Positions 10,426-18,557 of a stretch of 64,000 nucleotides of DNA are shown piece by piece. The DNA lies in contig NZ_CP134053.1 in NCBI RefSeq assembly GCF_031583065.1, positions 6,489,001 to 6,553,000 on the forward strand. Reading direction: 5' to 3'. The stretch is from Streptomyces sp. CGMCC 4.7035 (lineage in GTDB: Bacteria > Actinomycetota > Actinomycetes > Streptomycetales > Streptomycetaceae). The notes beneath the pieces are model-generated. The model searched no databases. It saw only the letters and a program-made list of their open reading frames with translations, and was not told the DNA's origin. Positions within the stretch are counted from its first letter, which is position 1. Every line of letters begins with the position of its first letter. A program made the translations under genes and the position numbers.

Positions 10426-11895
10426 ATGGACATCGCGGACCTGACCCCCGCCGAGCGGCGCGTGTGGGAGGCGTTCCCGCTCGGCGAGGGGGTCGACTTC
10501 CGGGAGGGCGCCGACGACGACCCGGCGGCGGGCGCGTCATGGGGGCCGGAGCGGACCGTACGGGCCGAGGTGCTGCGGGCGCTGCTGCTCGGCGGGCCGG
10601 TGCGGGACGACGGGATAGCCGGGCTGAAGCTGTGGGGCGCGCGCATCACCGGGCGGCTGGACCTCAAGTACGGGACGGTCGAGCACTCCATCCGGCTGCG
10701 GTCCTGCCACTTCGAGGGGGCGCCGGACCTGTACGGGGCGCGGATCGTCGCCCTGGTCCTGAACGACTCGGTGCTGCCCGGGCTCACGGCGGGGAACCTC
10801 CGCTCCGAAGGCGTCGTGCGCATCACCTGCTGCCGCATCAGGGGGCCGGTACGGCTCGCGGGGGCGAAGATCTCCAGCGGGTTCTTCGCCAACGGGGCCC
10901 GGCTGGGCAGCCCCGACGAGACCCCTGAGGAGCCCGTGCTCCAGCTCAACCACGCGGAGGTGAGCACGGACGTGTGGGCCGTCGGGCTCACCGTCCACGG
11001 CCAGGTGCGGATGAACGGGGCCACCGTCGGCGGGCAGGTCAACATCGAGAACGCCGTGCTGTCCGCCCCCGGCGGCACCGCCCTGCACGCCGAGACCCTG
11101 GTGGTGGGCACCGACCTGAACGCCAGGGGCATTCACGCCCGGGGACGGGTCAATCTCAGTGGCGCCCGGATTCCCCGCCACCTCAGTCTCACCCGCTCCC
11201 GTCTGTCCAACCCGGACGAGCTGGCCCTGCGGATCAGCAGCTGTGTCATCGGCGAGCTGTGGCTTCAGGAGGCGGCACGCATCGAAGGCACCGTCAATTT
11301 CCGCCGCGCCCAGGTGGATCTGCTGCACGTACCGCCGGAGGTGTGGCCCGAGCACGTCAGAATCGACGGGCTCAGCTACCGCGTCCTCGCCCCGCACCGT
11401 TCCGCCGAACAGCGCCTTCCGCTGCTGGAACGCGAGACGGAGGGCTACCTTCCGTATTCGTACGAGCAGTTGACCGCGGCGTACCGCACACTGGGTGACG
11501 ACGCCGCCGCGCGTACCGTGCAGCTGGCCAAGCTCCGCCGACACCGCCGCACGCTGCCGCGGTACGCCCGTCTGTGGGGCTATGTGCAGGACGCTGCGGT
11601 CGGCTACGGCTTCCGCCCGATGCGGGCCGGCGGCTGGCTGCTGTTGCTGCTGTGCACCGGCACACTGGCCTTCGCGCTGCACCACCCGCCCGCGCTCAAA
11701 CCGTCCGAGGCGCCCGGATTCAACCCGCTCTTCTACACCCTCGACCTGTTGCTGCCGATCATCGACTTCGGTCAGGAGTCGGCGTTCGCGCCGCACGGCT
11801 GGTACCAGTGGCTGTCGTATCTGCTGATCGCCACGGGGTGGGTGCTGGCGACGACGATCGCGGCGGGCATCACGCGCTCGCTGAACCGGCAGTAG
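10426..11895 (+). CDS. Beta-repeat protein with C-terminal membrane segments, function unknown
   Basis: 489 residues. Streptomyces databases often label this family membrane-associated oxidoreductase, but I see no nucleotide- or cofactor-binding motif. The first 330 residues are imperfect solenoid-like repeats with phrases such as LWGARITGRLDLKYG, VRLAGAKISSGFFANGA and GRVNLSGARIPRHLSLTRS, reminiscent of pentapeptide or bactofilin-type beta helices. A charged linker precedes two membrane segments near residues 405-422 and 460-480, separated by a loop (LLLPIIDFGQESAF), laid out like a two-helix ion channel but without a selectivity filter such as TVGYG. It starts 2 nt after the DUF218 gene, suggesting coupling. 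Confidence 0.75.
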   Translation: MDIADLTPAERRVWEAFPLGEGVDFREGADDDPAAGASWGPERTVRAEVLRALLLGGPVRDDGIAGLKLWGARITGRLDLKYGTVEHSIRLRSCHFEGAPDLYGARIVALVLNDSVLPGLTAGNLRSEGVVRITCCRIRGPVRLAGAKISSGFFANGARLGSPDETPEEPVLQLNHAEVSTDVWAVGLTVHGQVRMNGATVGGQVNIENAVLSAPGGTALHAETLVVGTDLNARGIHARGRVNLSGARIPRHLSLTRSRLSNPDELALRISSCVIGELWLQEAARIEGTVNFRRAQVDLLHVPPEVWPEHVRIDGLSYRVLAPHRSAEQRLPLLERETEGYLPYSYEQLTAAYRTLGDDAAARTVQLAKLRRHRRTLPRYARLWGYVQDAAVGYGFRPMRAGGWLLLLLCTGTLAFALHHPPALKPSEAPGFNPLFYTLDLLLPIIDFGQESAFAPHGWYQWLSYLLIATGWVLATTIAAGITRSLNRQ

Positions 11896-11955
11896 GCACG
11901 GGACCGGGATCTCACGCCGCCCGCCGCCCGGCGGGGAGGTCCTGGTCCCGGCCGT

Positions 11956-11993
11956 GTAACGGCGGGCGCCCCGGGGTGTAACACACCCGAAGC
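11956..11993 (+). promoter_or_regulatory. GlnR-like binding region upstream of nasA
   Basis: GTAAC (11956-11960), GTAAC (11978-11982) and GAAGC (11989-11993) stand 22 and 11 bp apart. The last two match the actinobacterial GlnR pattern gTnAC-N6-GaAAC in 9 of 10 weighted positions. The site ends 13 nt before the nasA start. Known GlnR regulons include nasA, so nitrogen control is likely. Confidence 0.6.
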
Positions 11994-12005
11994 ACGCTGA
12001 GCGGT

Positions 12006-14342
12006 ATGCAGACCACCTCGACGCCCACCCACTGCCCGTACTGCGCCTTGCAGTGCGGGATGAATCTGTCGCCCTCGCCGGCCGGCGGCGTCGAGGTGGT
12101 CGAGCGCGCGGACTTCCCGGTGAACCGGGGTGCCCTGTGCGGCAAGGGCCGCACGGCACCCGCCCTGCTCTCGTCCCGGGTGCGGCTGACCTCCCCGTTG
12201 GTGCGCTCCGCCGAGGGCGCGCTCACGCCGGCCACCTGGGACGAGGCCCTCGGCCGTATCGCCGAGGCGCTCTCCCGCGCGCGTGCGGAGCACGGGCCCG
12301 ACGCGCTCGGGGTGTTCGGCGGGGGCGGCCTGACGAACGAGAAGGCGTACGTGCTCGGGAAGTTCGCGCGGGTGGTGCTGGGGACCTCGCAGATCGACTA
12401 CAACGGGCGGTTCTGCATGTCGTCGGCGGCGGCCGCCGGCATGCAGGCGTTCGGGCTCGACCGGGGACTGCCGTTCCCGCTGGCGGACATCCCGAAGACG
12501 GGCTGTGTGATCCTCGTCGGCTCCAACCTCGCGGAGACGATGCCGCCGGCGCTGCGGTACTTCACCGAACTGCGCGAGAACGGCGGCACGCTGATCGTCA
12601 TCGACCCGCGCCGCACCCGCACCGCCGAGCAGGCGGACCTGCATCTGGCGCCCCGGCCCGGGACGGACCTGGCCCTGGCGCTCGGCCTGCTGCACCTGAT
12701 CGTCGCCGAGGGGCGCGCCGACGAGGCATACATCCAGGAACGGACGAGCGGCTGGGAGGAGGCGCGGGCGGCGGCGATGGCCCACTGGCCGGAGTACGTG
12801 GAGCGGATCACGGGGGTGTCCGTTCCCGAACTCCGGGAGGCCGTACGGATGTTCTGCGCGCCGGAGACCGCGATGGTGCTGACCGCGCGGGGGCCCGAGC
12901 AGCAGTCCAAGGGCACGGACACGGTGGGCGCGTGGATCAACCTGTGCCTGGCGACCGGCCGGGCGGGCCGCCCGCTGTCCGGCTACGGCTGTCTGACCGG
13001 CCAGGGCAACGGGCAGGGCGGCCGTGAACACGGGCAGAAGGCGGACCAGTTGCCCGGCTACCGCAAGCTGACGGATCCGGCGGCGCGGCGGCACGTGGCC
13101 GAGGTGTGGGGCGTGGATCCGGACTCGCTGCCGGGCCCGGGCCGCAGCGCCTACGAACTCCTCGACGCGCTCGGCACGGACATCCGGGCGCTGCTGCTGA
13201 TGGGCTCCAACCCGGTGGTGTCGGCACCGCGCGCCGCGCACATCGAGGAGCGGCTGCGCTCGCTGGACTTCCTGGCGGTGTGCGACGTGGTCCTCTCGGA
13301 CACGGCCGAGCTGGCGGACGTCGTGCTGCCGGTCACGCAGTGGGCGGAGGAGACCGGCACGACGACCAATCTGGAGGGCAGGGTGCTGCTGCGGCGCCAG
13401 GCGATCACGCCTCCGGAAGGCGTCCGCAGCGATCTGCACGTCCTGCACGAGCTTGCCGCCCGCCTGGGTGTGGAGAAGGGCTTCCCCACGGACCCGGAGG
13501 AGATCTTCGACGAACTCCGCCGCGCCAGCGCGGGCGGCGCGGCGGACTACTCGGGCATCACGTACCGCAGGCTCGCGGAGGAGAACGGGGTGTTCTGGCC
13601 GTGCCCGGCACCGGCCGAGACGGAGGACGGCGAGAACACCACACCGACCGCGCCTGCGGGTGCCGCAGCGCCGACCGAGGCGGGGAGCTACGAGGACGCC
13701 TCCCCGACCGCCCTTCCGGACGGCCCGGCACCGACCAAGACCCAGGACAGCGAGAACACCACACCGACCGCGCCTGCGGGTAGCGCAGCGCCGGCCGGCG
13801 CGAGGGGCTACGAGGACGCCTCCCCGGCCGCGCTTCCGGACGGCCCGGCGCCGGACGAGGCGGCGTCCGCCGTCCACCCCGGCACCCCCCGCCTCTTCCT
13901 CGACCGTTTCGCCACCGAGGACGGACGGGCGCGGTTCGCCGCCGTGTCGTACCGGGCCGTCGCCGAGGAGCCCGACGAGGCGTACCCGGTGCTGCTGACC
14001 ACCGGGCGGGTCGTCTCGCAGTACCAGTCCGGGGCGCAGACGCGGCGCGTGGACGAACTCAACGCCGCCGCGCCCGGGCCGTACGTGGAGATGCACCCGC
14101 GGCTGGCCGAGCGGCTCGGCGCGGCCGACGGGGACGCGGTCGCCGTGGTGTCGCGGCGCGGGCGGGCCGTCGCGCCCGCGCGCATCAGCCGCGCCATCCG
14201 GCCCGACACCGTCTTCATGCCCTTCCACTGGCCGGGCGAGGGCCGCGCCAACACGCTGACCAACCCGGCCCTCGACCCGACCTCCCGCATGCCGGAGTTC
14301 AAGGTGTGCGCGGTGCGGCTGGAGCTGACCGCCGGGGAGTGA
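12006..14342 (+). CDS. nasA: Assimilatory nitrate reductase catalytic subunit
   Basis: Molybdopterin oxidoreductase reducing nitrate to nitrite in the cytoplasm, 778 residues. The N-terminal 4Fe-4S site is C10, C13, C17 and C45. The molybdopterin domains follow, and the C-terminal MGD-binding domain starts around VLLTTGRVVSQYQSGAQTRR. There is no signal peptide, as expected for an assimilatory enzyme. Residues 537-616 hold two 40-residue direct repeats rich in Pro, Ala and Thr in the linker before the C-terminal domain, an expansion unlike the compact linker of typical NasA. No NADH-oxidising partner subunit is adjacent, so electrons may come from ferredoxin or one of the nearby flavoproteins. 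GlnR-like half-sites stand just upstream. Confidence 0.92.
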   Translation: MQTTSTPTHCPYCALQCGMNLSPSPAGGVEVVERADFPVNRGALCGKGRTAPALLSSRVRLTSPLVRSAEGALTPATWDEALGRIAEALSRARAEHGPDALGVFGGGGLTNEKAYVLGKFARVVLGTSQIDYNGRFCMSSAAAAGMQAFGLDRGLPFPLADIPKTGCVILVGSNLAETMPPALRYFTELRENGGTLIVIDPRRTRTAEQADLHLAPRPGTDLALALGLLHLIVAEGRADEAYIQERTSGWEEARAAAMAHWPEYVERITGVSVPELREAVRMFCAPETAMVLTARGPEQQSKGTDTVGAWINLCLATGRAGRPLSGYGCLTGQGNGQGGREHGQKADQLPGYRKLTDPAARRHVAEVWGVDPDSLPGPGRSAYELLDALGTDIRALLLMGSNPVVSAPRAAHIEERLRSLDFLAVCDVVLSDTAELADVVLPVTQWAEETGTTTNLEGRVLLRRQAITPPEGVRSDLHVLHELAARLGVEKGFPTDPEEIFDELRRASAGGAADYSGITYRRLAEENGVFWPCPAPAETEDGENTTPTAPAGAAAPTEAGSYEDASPTALPDGPAPTKTQDSENTTPTAPAGSAAPAGARGYEDASPAALPDGPAPDEAASAVHPGTPRLFLDRFATEDGRARFAAVSYRAVAEEPDEAYPVLLTTGRVVSQYQSGAQTRRVDELNAAAPGPYVEMHPRLAERLGAADGDAVAVVSRRGRAVAPARISRAIRPDTVFMPFHWPGEGRANTLTNPALDPTSRMPEFKVCAVRLELTAGE
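13614..13853 (+). repeat. Two 120-nt direct repeats inside nasA
   Basis: Units 13614-13733 and 13734-13853 are in frame, contain identical stretches such as GAGAACACCACACCGACCGC, and encode GENTTPTAPAGAAAP and SENTTPTAPAGSAAP. The copies have diverged slightly, so the duplication is not brand new. They lengthen a flexible linker. Confidence 0.88.
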
Positions 14343-14343
14343 C

Positions 14344-15309
14344 TCACGGGGTGAGCGTCCGCGAGGCGCTCGCCGCGCTGTCCGGCGGCGGCACGCCCGT
14401 CGTCGCGCCGTAGGGGACCGTTCGGCCGGACAGCGCGCCCGGCGTCGGCTCCTTGAGCGGCGCGGAACTCGGCGGGAGGGCGCCTTCGCCCCCCGTCTGC
14501 GTCCCGGTGTTCTCCCGCGTCGGGTCGATCCCGACGGTCAGCGTCGCGACGAACCCGTGGTCCACGTCCCCGGTGACGTCCATCAGTCCGGCCTTCTCGC
14601 CGCCCCCGTGGTACACCGTGTCCTGCGCGAGCCGGGTGCGGGTCCCGGTGTGCTCGCGGTACGGGGCCTTCGCGTACACCGCGTCGCCGTACCGGTCGTC
14701 GAAGAAGAGCTGCCCGGTCCAGTTGGCCCGGCCGCCCTCGTAGGTGCCGCCGGTCCTCCTGCCTCCGGTGTGCACCTTGACGTGGATGTGCGGGGCGCGC
14801 GGCGTGCACCAGCCGGGAAAGATCGTCGTGAACTCGGCGACGCCGTCGGCGTCGGTCGTCTGAAAGCCGCGCAGATACGTCGCGGACTTCGCGCCGCCGA
14901 CGTCAACGCCCGCTGCGGGCACCTTGCCGCCCGGGTGCGCGGACGGGTGCCCGGAGTAGTAGCCCCAGGCGTCACAGTGCCAGATCTCGACGGCCGCGTC
15001 CTTCAGGGCCGCACAGGCGTGCGGCTGGTCGCGCACGGTCAGCCGCACTGTGAGCGGTACGCCCTTCCTGCCCTCGGTGATGTCCTTGCGGAAGGGCGCG
15101 CCGGCCAGGCGATACGGCCCCTCCGCGACGCTCGGGTTGAGTACGCACAGCTCGGCGCCGGGGCCGGGGCTCGGCGCCCTTTCGCGCCCCGGCACGCGGA
15201 AGCCGCGGCCGGCGGAGGAACAGGAGGTGACACCGAGCCCCAGGACAGCACCCGCCCCGGCGCCGCCCAGCGCCAGCACACGCCGTCGGGTGATGTCGCT
15301 ATCGGTCAT
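14344..15309 (-). CDS. Secreted intradiol ring-cleavage dioxygenase-like lipoprotein
   Basis: About 321 residues. The N-terminus has a twin-arginine start (ITRRRVLALGG), a hydrophobic core and a lipobox ending in VTSC, so it is likely exported by Tat and lipid-anchored. The mature part resembles the beta-sandwich catalytic domain of protocatechuate/catechol intradiol dioxygenases; candidate iron ligands are the tyrosines of WHCDAWGYYSGH and the histidines of CTPRAPHIHVKVH. The C-terminal 60 residues are low in complexity. I chose the ATG at 15309 because it starts a proper signal peptide; the frame is open 21 codons upstream. Substrate is unknown. It converges on nasA with a 1-nt gap. Confidence 0.82.
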   Translation of the reverse strand: MTDSDITRRRVLALGGAGAGAVLGLGVTSCSSAGRGFRVPGRERAPSPGPGAELCVLNPSVAEGPYRLAGAPFRKDITEGRKGVPLTVRLTVRDQPHACAALKDAAVEIWHCDAWGYYSGHPSAHPGGKVPAAGVDVGGAKSATYLRGFQTTDADGVAEFTTIFPGWCTPRAPHIHVKVHTGGRRTGGTYEGGRANWTGQLFFDDRYGDAVYAKAPYREHTGTRTRLAQDTVYHGGGEKAGLMDVTGDVDHGFVATLTVGIDPTRENTGTQTGGEGALPPSSAPLKEPTPGALSGRTVPYGATTGVPPPDSAASASRTLTP

Positions 15310-15478
15310 GGCCGGGACCCTAGGCGCGTCGGCCCCACGGGAGGAGGGGGCACACGGCACGATCGCCCGCACGAGCGACCCGCGCCTCTTTTTTGCTTCG
15401 TTCGCCTCCGGGGCGCCTCAGCCGGTGTCTTGGCCCCGGCGCGCCCCTGCGGCTCTCTCCGCGCCATGAGCAACCACC

Positions 15479-15889
15479 TCAGCTCCGGGCGAGCCAGTCC
15501 CCGCCCTCGATGAGCTTGCCCCGCGCCCGTAGCCGTGCCGCTACCGCGGGCGCGGCGACGTACACCCAGGCCCGTACGGTCCCGCCGTCCGCAGCCGTCA
15601 CCTCCCGGGCCACCCGCTCGTACAGGCTGCGGGGGTCGCCCGGCACGCAGTCCTCAAGGCGGTCGAGGGCGGCGAGCAGTTCGCCGTAGGCCTCGGGCAG
15701 CGCGGTGACGATCTCGCCCGTGACCGTGCCGCCGTCCTCCTCCACGGCGTACGGGTATCCGGGGCCGTCGTAGAGCACGGCCCCCGGCAGCAGCCCCGGC
15801 TCCTCGGAAGAGGTGCGGCCGCGCAGGAAGAGGTCGTGGTTGTGCTCGCCGGGGCGCAGGGTCCCGTACACGAAGAACGGCAGTCTCAC
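15479..15889 (-). CDS. Gamma-glutamylcyclotransferase-like (AIG2/GGCT) protein
   Basis: 136 residues with the family hallmark near the N-terminus, PFFVYGTLRPGEHNHDLF (the YGTLR loop), and a conserved acidic region around GYPYAVEEDGGTVTGEI that should supply the general acid-base glutamate. Members act on gamma-glutamyl amines or peptides; the exact substrate is not predictable. It stands alone between the dioxygenase-like gene and the divergent metalloprotease. Confidence 0.82.
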   Translation of the reverse strand: MRLPFFVYGTLRPGEHNHDLFLRGRTSSEEPGLLPGAVLYDGPGYPYAVEEDGGTVTGEIVTALPEAYGELLAALDRLEDCVPGDPRSLYERVAREVTAADGGTVRAWVYVAAPAVAARLRARGKLIEGGDWLARS

Positions 15890-16006
15890 GCGTCGGCTCC
15901 CCCGAGGGTTCCGCCGGTCGGCACGTCGGCCGCAGCCATGGTCGATCTCCCTTTTCCGCCTCTACCGAAGCCTTGCAGAAACGATTCTCACCCCTCACAC
16001 ATCTCC

Positions 16007-16036
16007 TTGAACGTGCTATGGACATGACATGTCATG
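16007..16036 (+). promoter_or_regulatory. 14-bp palindrome over a possible promoter of the metalloprotease gene
   Basis: CATGACATGTCATG (16023-16036) is a perfect palindrome. A weak sigma-70-like pair overlaps it: TTGAAC at 16007-16012 and TGTCAT at 16030-16035 with a 17-nt spacer. A repressor bound to the palindrome would cover the -10 element. The regulator is unknown. Confidence 0.45.
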
Positions 16037-16059
16037 GCCCCTTAAATCAGGGGGATGCC

Positions 16060-16082
16060 GGGGGCCGCCGCCTCCGGCCCCC
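16060..16082 (+). other. Hairpin in the metalloprotease 5' leader
   Basis: GGGGGCCG (16060-16067) pairs perfectly with CGGCCCCC (16075-16082) around a 7-nt loop, 35 nt before the start codon. It could be an attenuator, an mRNA-stabilising stem, or chance in GC-rich DNA. Confidence 0.4.
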
Positions 16083-16117
16083 CACATGCGCCCCCGGGCG
16101 CCTTCCCGAGGAGACCG

Positions 16118-17767
16118 ATGAGTCGGATACGGCACATCCGAGGTTCCCGTCTCGCCGCGGCAGGCACCGCCGCGACCACCGCGGCCCTGCTGGCCGCCGC
16201 CCTCGCTCCGGCCCCCGCCGCCGGCGCGGCCGACAGACCCGGCCGCGCCACCGCCATCAGCAACGCCGCGGCGGCGCTGGTGCACCAGGCCGCGCGCCTG
16301 GGCCTGACCTCCGCGCAGGGCACCAGCGTCCGGGACGTCGTCGTGGACGCGGACGGCAGCCAGCATGTGCGCTACGACCGGACGTACCGTCAGCTCCCTG
16401 TCCTCGGCGGCGACTTCGTGGTCCACCTGGCGCCGAACGGCTCCTACCGCAGCGCGGACCGGGCCACGAAGCGCGCCATCTCCGTGCCGTCGACCACCCC
16501 CACGATCGACGCACCCAAGGCGGCCGACCTGGCCGCCGCCGCGCTGCGCGCCGCGAACGCCGGCCAGCTGCTGAAGAAGGTGACCGCCAAGCCGCAGCTC
16601 GTCGTCGACGCGCTGCACGGCGCGCCCCGGCTGGCCTGGCGCACCGACGCGGTGGGCCAGGACTCCCTCGGCAACCCGGTCGCCCGCACGGTCATCACGG
16701 ACGCCCGCACCGGCCGGCAGATCGACGCGTGGGACAGCATCGAGACGGCGACCGGCGACGGAAAGTCCCTCTACAGCGGAACGGTTCCGCTGGAGAGCAC
16801 GCAGTCCGGGTCGACGTACCAGCTCAAGGACTCGACGCGCGGGAACACATACACGGGCGACGCCGAGAACAAGACCGACCTGTGCTTCTTCGGGATCTGC
16901 TTCAGCCGCGCCCCCGCCACCCTGTTCACCGACGCCGACAACCACTGGGGTTCGGGCACGACGTCGGACCGCTCGTCGGCCGCCGTGGACGCGCAGTACG
17001 GCACCAACGAGACCTGGGACTACTACAAGAACGTCCACGGCCGCAACGGCATCGCGGGTGACGGCAAGGGCTCGTACAACCGCGTGCATTACGGCAACAA
17101 CTACAACAACGCGTTCTGGGACGACAGCTGCTTCTGCATGACGTACGGCGACGGTGACGGGACGACGTTCGGCCCGCTGGTGGCGCTGGACGTGGCGGGC
17201 CACGAGATGTCGCACGGTGTCACGTCGAAGACGGCGGCGCTGACGTACTCCGGCGAGTCCGGCGGCCTGAACGAGGCGACCTCGGACATCTTCGGCACAC
17301 TGGTGGAGTGGTACGCGAACAACTCCTCCGACCTCGGTGACTACCTCATCGGCGAGAAGATCGTCCGCTCGGGCTTCGGCAAGTCGGCGCTGCGGTACAT
17401 GGACCAGCCCTCCAAGGACGGCAACTCGGCGGACTACTGGAGCAGTTCGGTGGGCAACCTCGACGTCCACTACTCGTCGGGCGTCGCCAACCACTTCGCG
17501 TATCTGCTCGCGGAGGGCAGCGGCGCGAAGACCATCAACGGCGTCAGCTACAACTCCCCCACCTCCAACGGCTCGACGGTGACGGGCATCGGCCGGGACA
17601 AGCTGGGCAAGATCTGGTACCGGGCCCTGACGGTCTACATGACGTCCTCCACGAACTACGCGGGCGCCCGCACGGCGACCCTGAACGCCGCGAAGGACCT
17701 CTACGGCGCGGGCAGCACGGAGTACAACGCCGTGGCGGCGGCGTGGAGCGCGGTGAACGTGGGTTGA
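16118..17767 (+). CDS. Secreted thermolysin-family (M4) neutral metalloprotease
   Basis: 549 residues, secreted zinc endopeptidase. A signal peptide (MSRIRHIRGSRLAAAGTAAT, then an Ala-rich core to about residue 38) is followed by an FTP/PepSY-type propeptide and the M4 catalytic domain. The zinc site is visible as HEMSH (VAGHEMSHGVTS, near 17197-17220) with the third ligand Glu in NEATSD about 20 residues later. The catalytic C-terminal lobe carries the GVANHFAYLLAEGS helix. I chose ATG 16118 because GAGGAG lies 6 nt upstream and the signal peptide begins there. No pro-protein convertase domain or cell-wall anchor is seen, so it is likely released to the medium for nutrient scavenging. Confidence 0.93.
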   Translation: MSRIRHIRGSRLAAAGTAATTAALLAAALAPAPAAGAADRPGRATAISNAAAALVHQAARLGLTSAQGTSVRDVVVDADGSQHVRYDRTYRQLPVLGGDFVVHLAPNGSYRSADRATKRAISVPSTTPTIDAPKAADLAAAALRAANAGQLLKKVTAKPQLVVDALHGAPRLAWRTDAVGQDSLGNPVARTVITDARTGRQIDAWDSIETATGDGKSLYSGTVPLESTQSGSTYQLKDSTRGNTYTGDAENKTDLCFFGICFSRAPATLFTDADNHWGSGTTSDRSSAAVDAQYGTNETWDYYKNVHGRNGIAGDGKGSYNRVHYGNNYNNAFWDDSCFCMTYGDGDGTTFGPLVALDVAGHEMSHGVTSKTAALTYSGESGGLNEATSDIFGTLVEWYANNSSDLGDYLIGEKIVRSGFGKSALRYMDQPSKDGNSADYWSSSVGNLDVHYSSGVANHFAYLLAEGSGAKTINGVSYNSPTSNGSTVTGIGRDKLGKIWYRALTVYMTSSTNYAGARTATLNAAKDLYGAGSTEYNAVAAAWSAVNVG

Positions 17768-17840
17768 TCGCCGGATTCGTGGGCTGATCGAAAATCCGTG
17801 GTGGGTCGGGGGCCGGTGCGCCTGGGCTCCGGTCCCCGTC

Positions 17841-17928
17841 CGCCCGTCCGCCCGTCCGCCCGTCCGCCCGTCCGCCCGTCCGCCCGTCCGCCCATCCGCC
17901 CATCCGCCCATCCGCCCGATCGCCCGAT
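17841..17928. repeat. Octanucleotide tandem repeat
   Basis: Eleven 8-nt units in a row: six CGCCCGTC, three CGCCCATC, two CGCCCGAT. It ends 15 nt before the start of the phosphotransferase remnant. Runs of the same variant side by side indicate growth by slippage. It is non-coding and the period is not a multiple of three. Confidence 0.92.
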
Positions 17929-17943
17929 CGCCCACGGAGATCC

Positions 17944-18289
17944 ATGACCACCGCGAAGATGCACGCCGACGAACTGCGCGTCGACAGCGCGCTGGCGCGC
18001 CGGGTTCATGACCTGGGCGCGGACGGCACGGTGGACGCGGACGCCGCGACGGCGCTCTGGGAGACGTCATCGGGAGGACGTCATCCGGCTCCCCCAGTGG
18101 GACGGCTCCCCCGTCTGGCCGCACGGCGACCTCCTGCCGGGCAACCTGCTGACCGAGGCGGTCCGGCTGACCGCGGCGATCGACTTCGGCGGCCTCGGCG
18201 CGGGCGACCCGGCGGCCGACACGCCGGCCGCGTGGGCGGTGTTCACGGCCGACACCCGCGACCTGTTCCGTGAGGCCCGCGTGGGGTGA
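17944..18289 (+). pseudogene. Decayed aminoglycoside/APH-family phosphotransferase
   Basis: An intact start (MTTAKMHADELRVDSALARR) matches the N-terminus of streptomycete APH-type phosphotransferases, but the kinase core is missing. After about residue 43 the homology continues in another frame: QWDGSPVWPHGDLLPGNLL holds the Brenner motif HGDxxxxN, and AAIDFGGLGAGDPAAD holds the metal-binding Asp. So the gene has lost most of its middle and carries at least one frameshift near 18060-18090. An intact relative would have about 300 codons; here about 115 codons' worth remains. It is surely non-functional as a kinase. Confidence 0.85.
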
Positions 18290-18557
18290 GGCGGACCTCC
18301 GTCACCCGTTCACCGCCCGCCCCTGCGGCCTTCGGGTCCTCCTCCGCGACACACCGCCCGTACGCCGGTGACCTGCCGGAACGCCATCGCGGCCGCCCGG
18401 CCCCGCCGCCTGCCCGACACCCGTTCACCGCAATCCTGACGAGCCATCAGGAAGCGGGAGCGGCCGAGTGCCACTTACCTCGAAAGGGCAAGGGTACGAC
18501 CGAGGCAGCGGCCCGTTGGGGGTGCCGCGGGCCGTGCCCTCTCGGAGGAGCACCACG

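Noticed and set aside
17841..17928. Octamer tract as a CRISPR array
   Set aside because: Units are 8 nt, directly adjacent and without spacers.
16016..18124. A 702-codon minus-strand frame including the octamer tract
   Set aside because: It overlaps the M4 protease gene antisense and reads the octamers as meaningless repeats.
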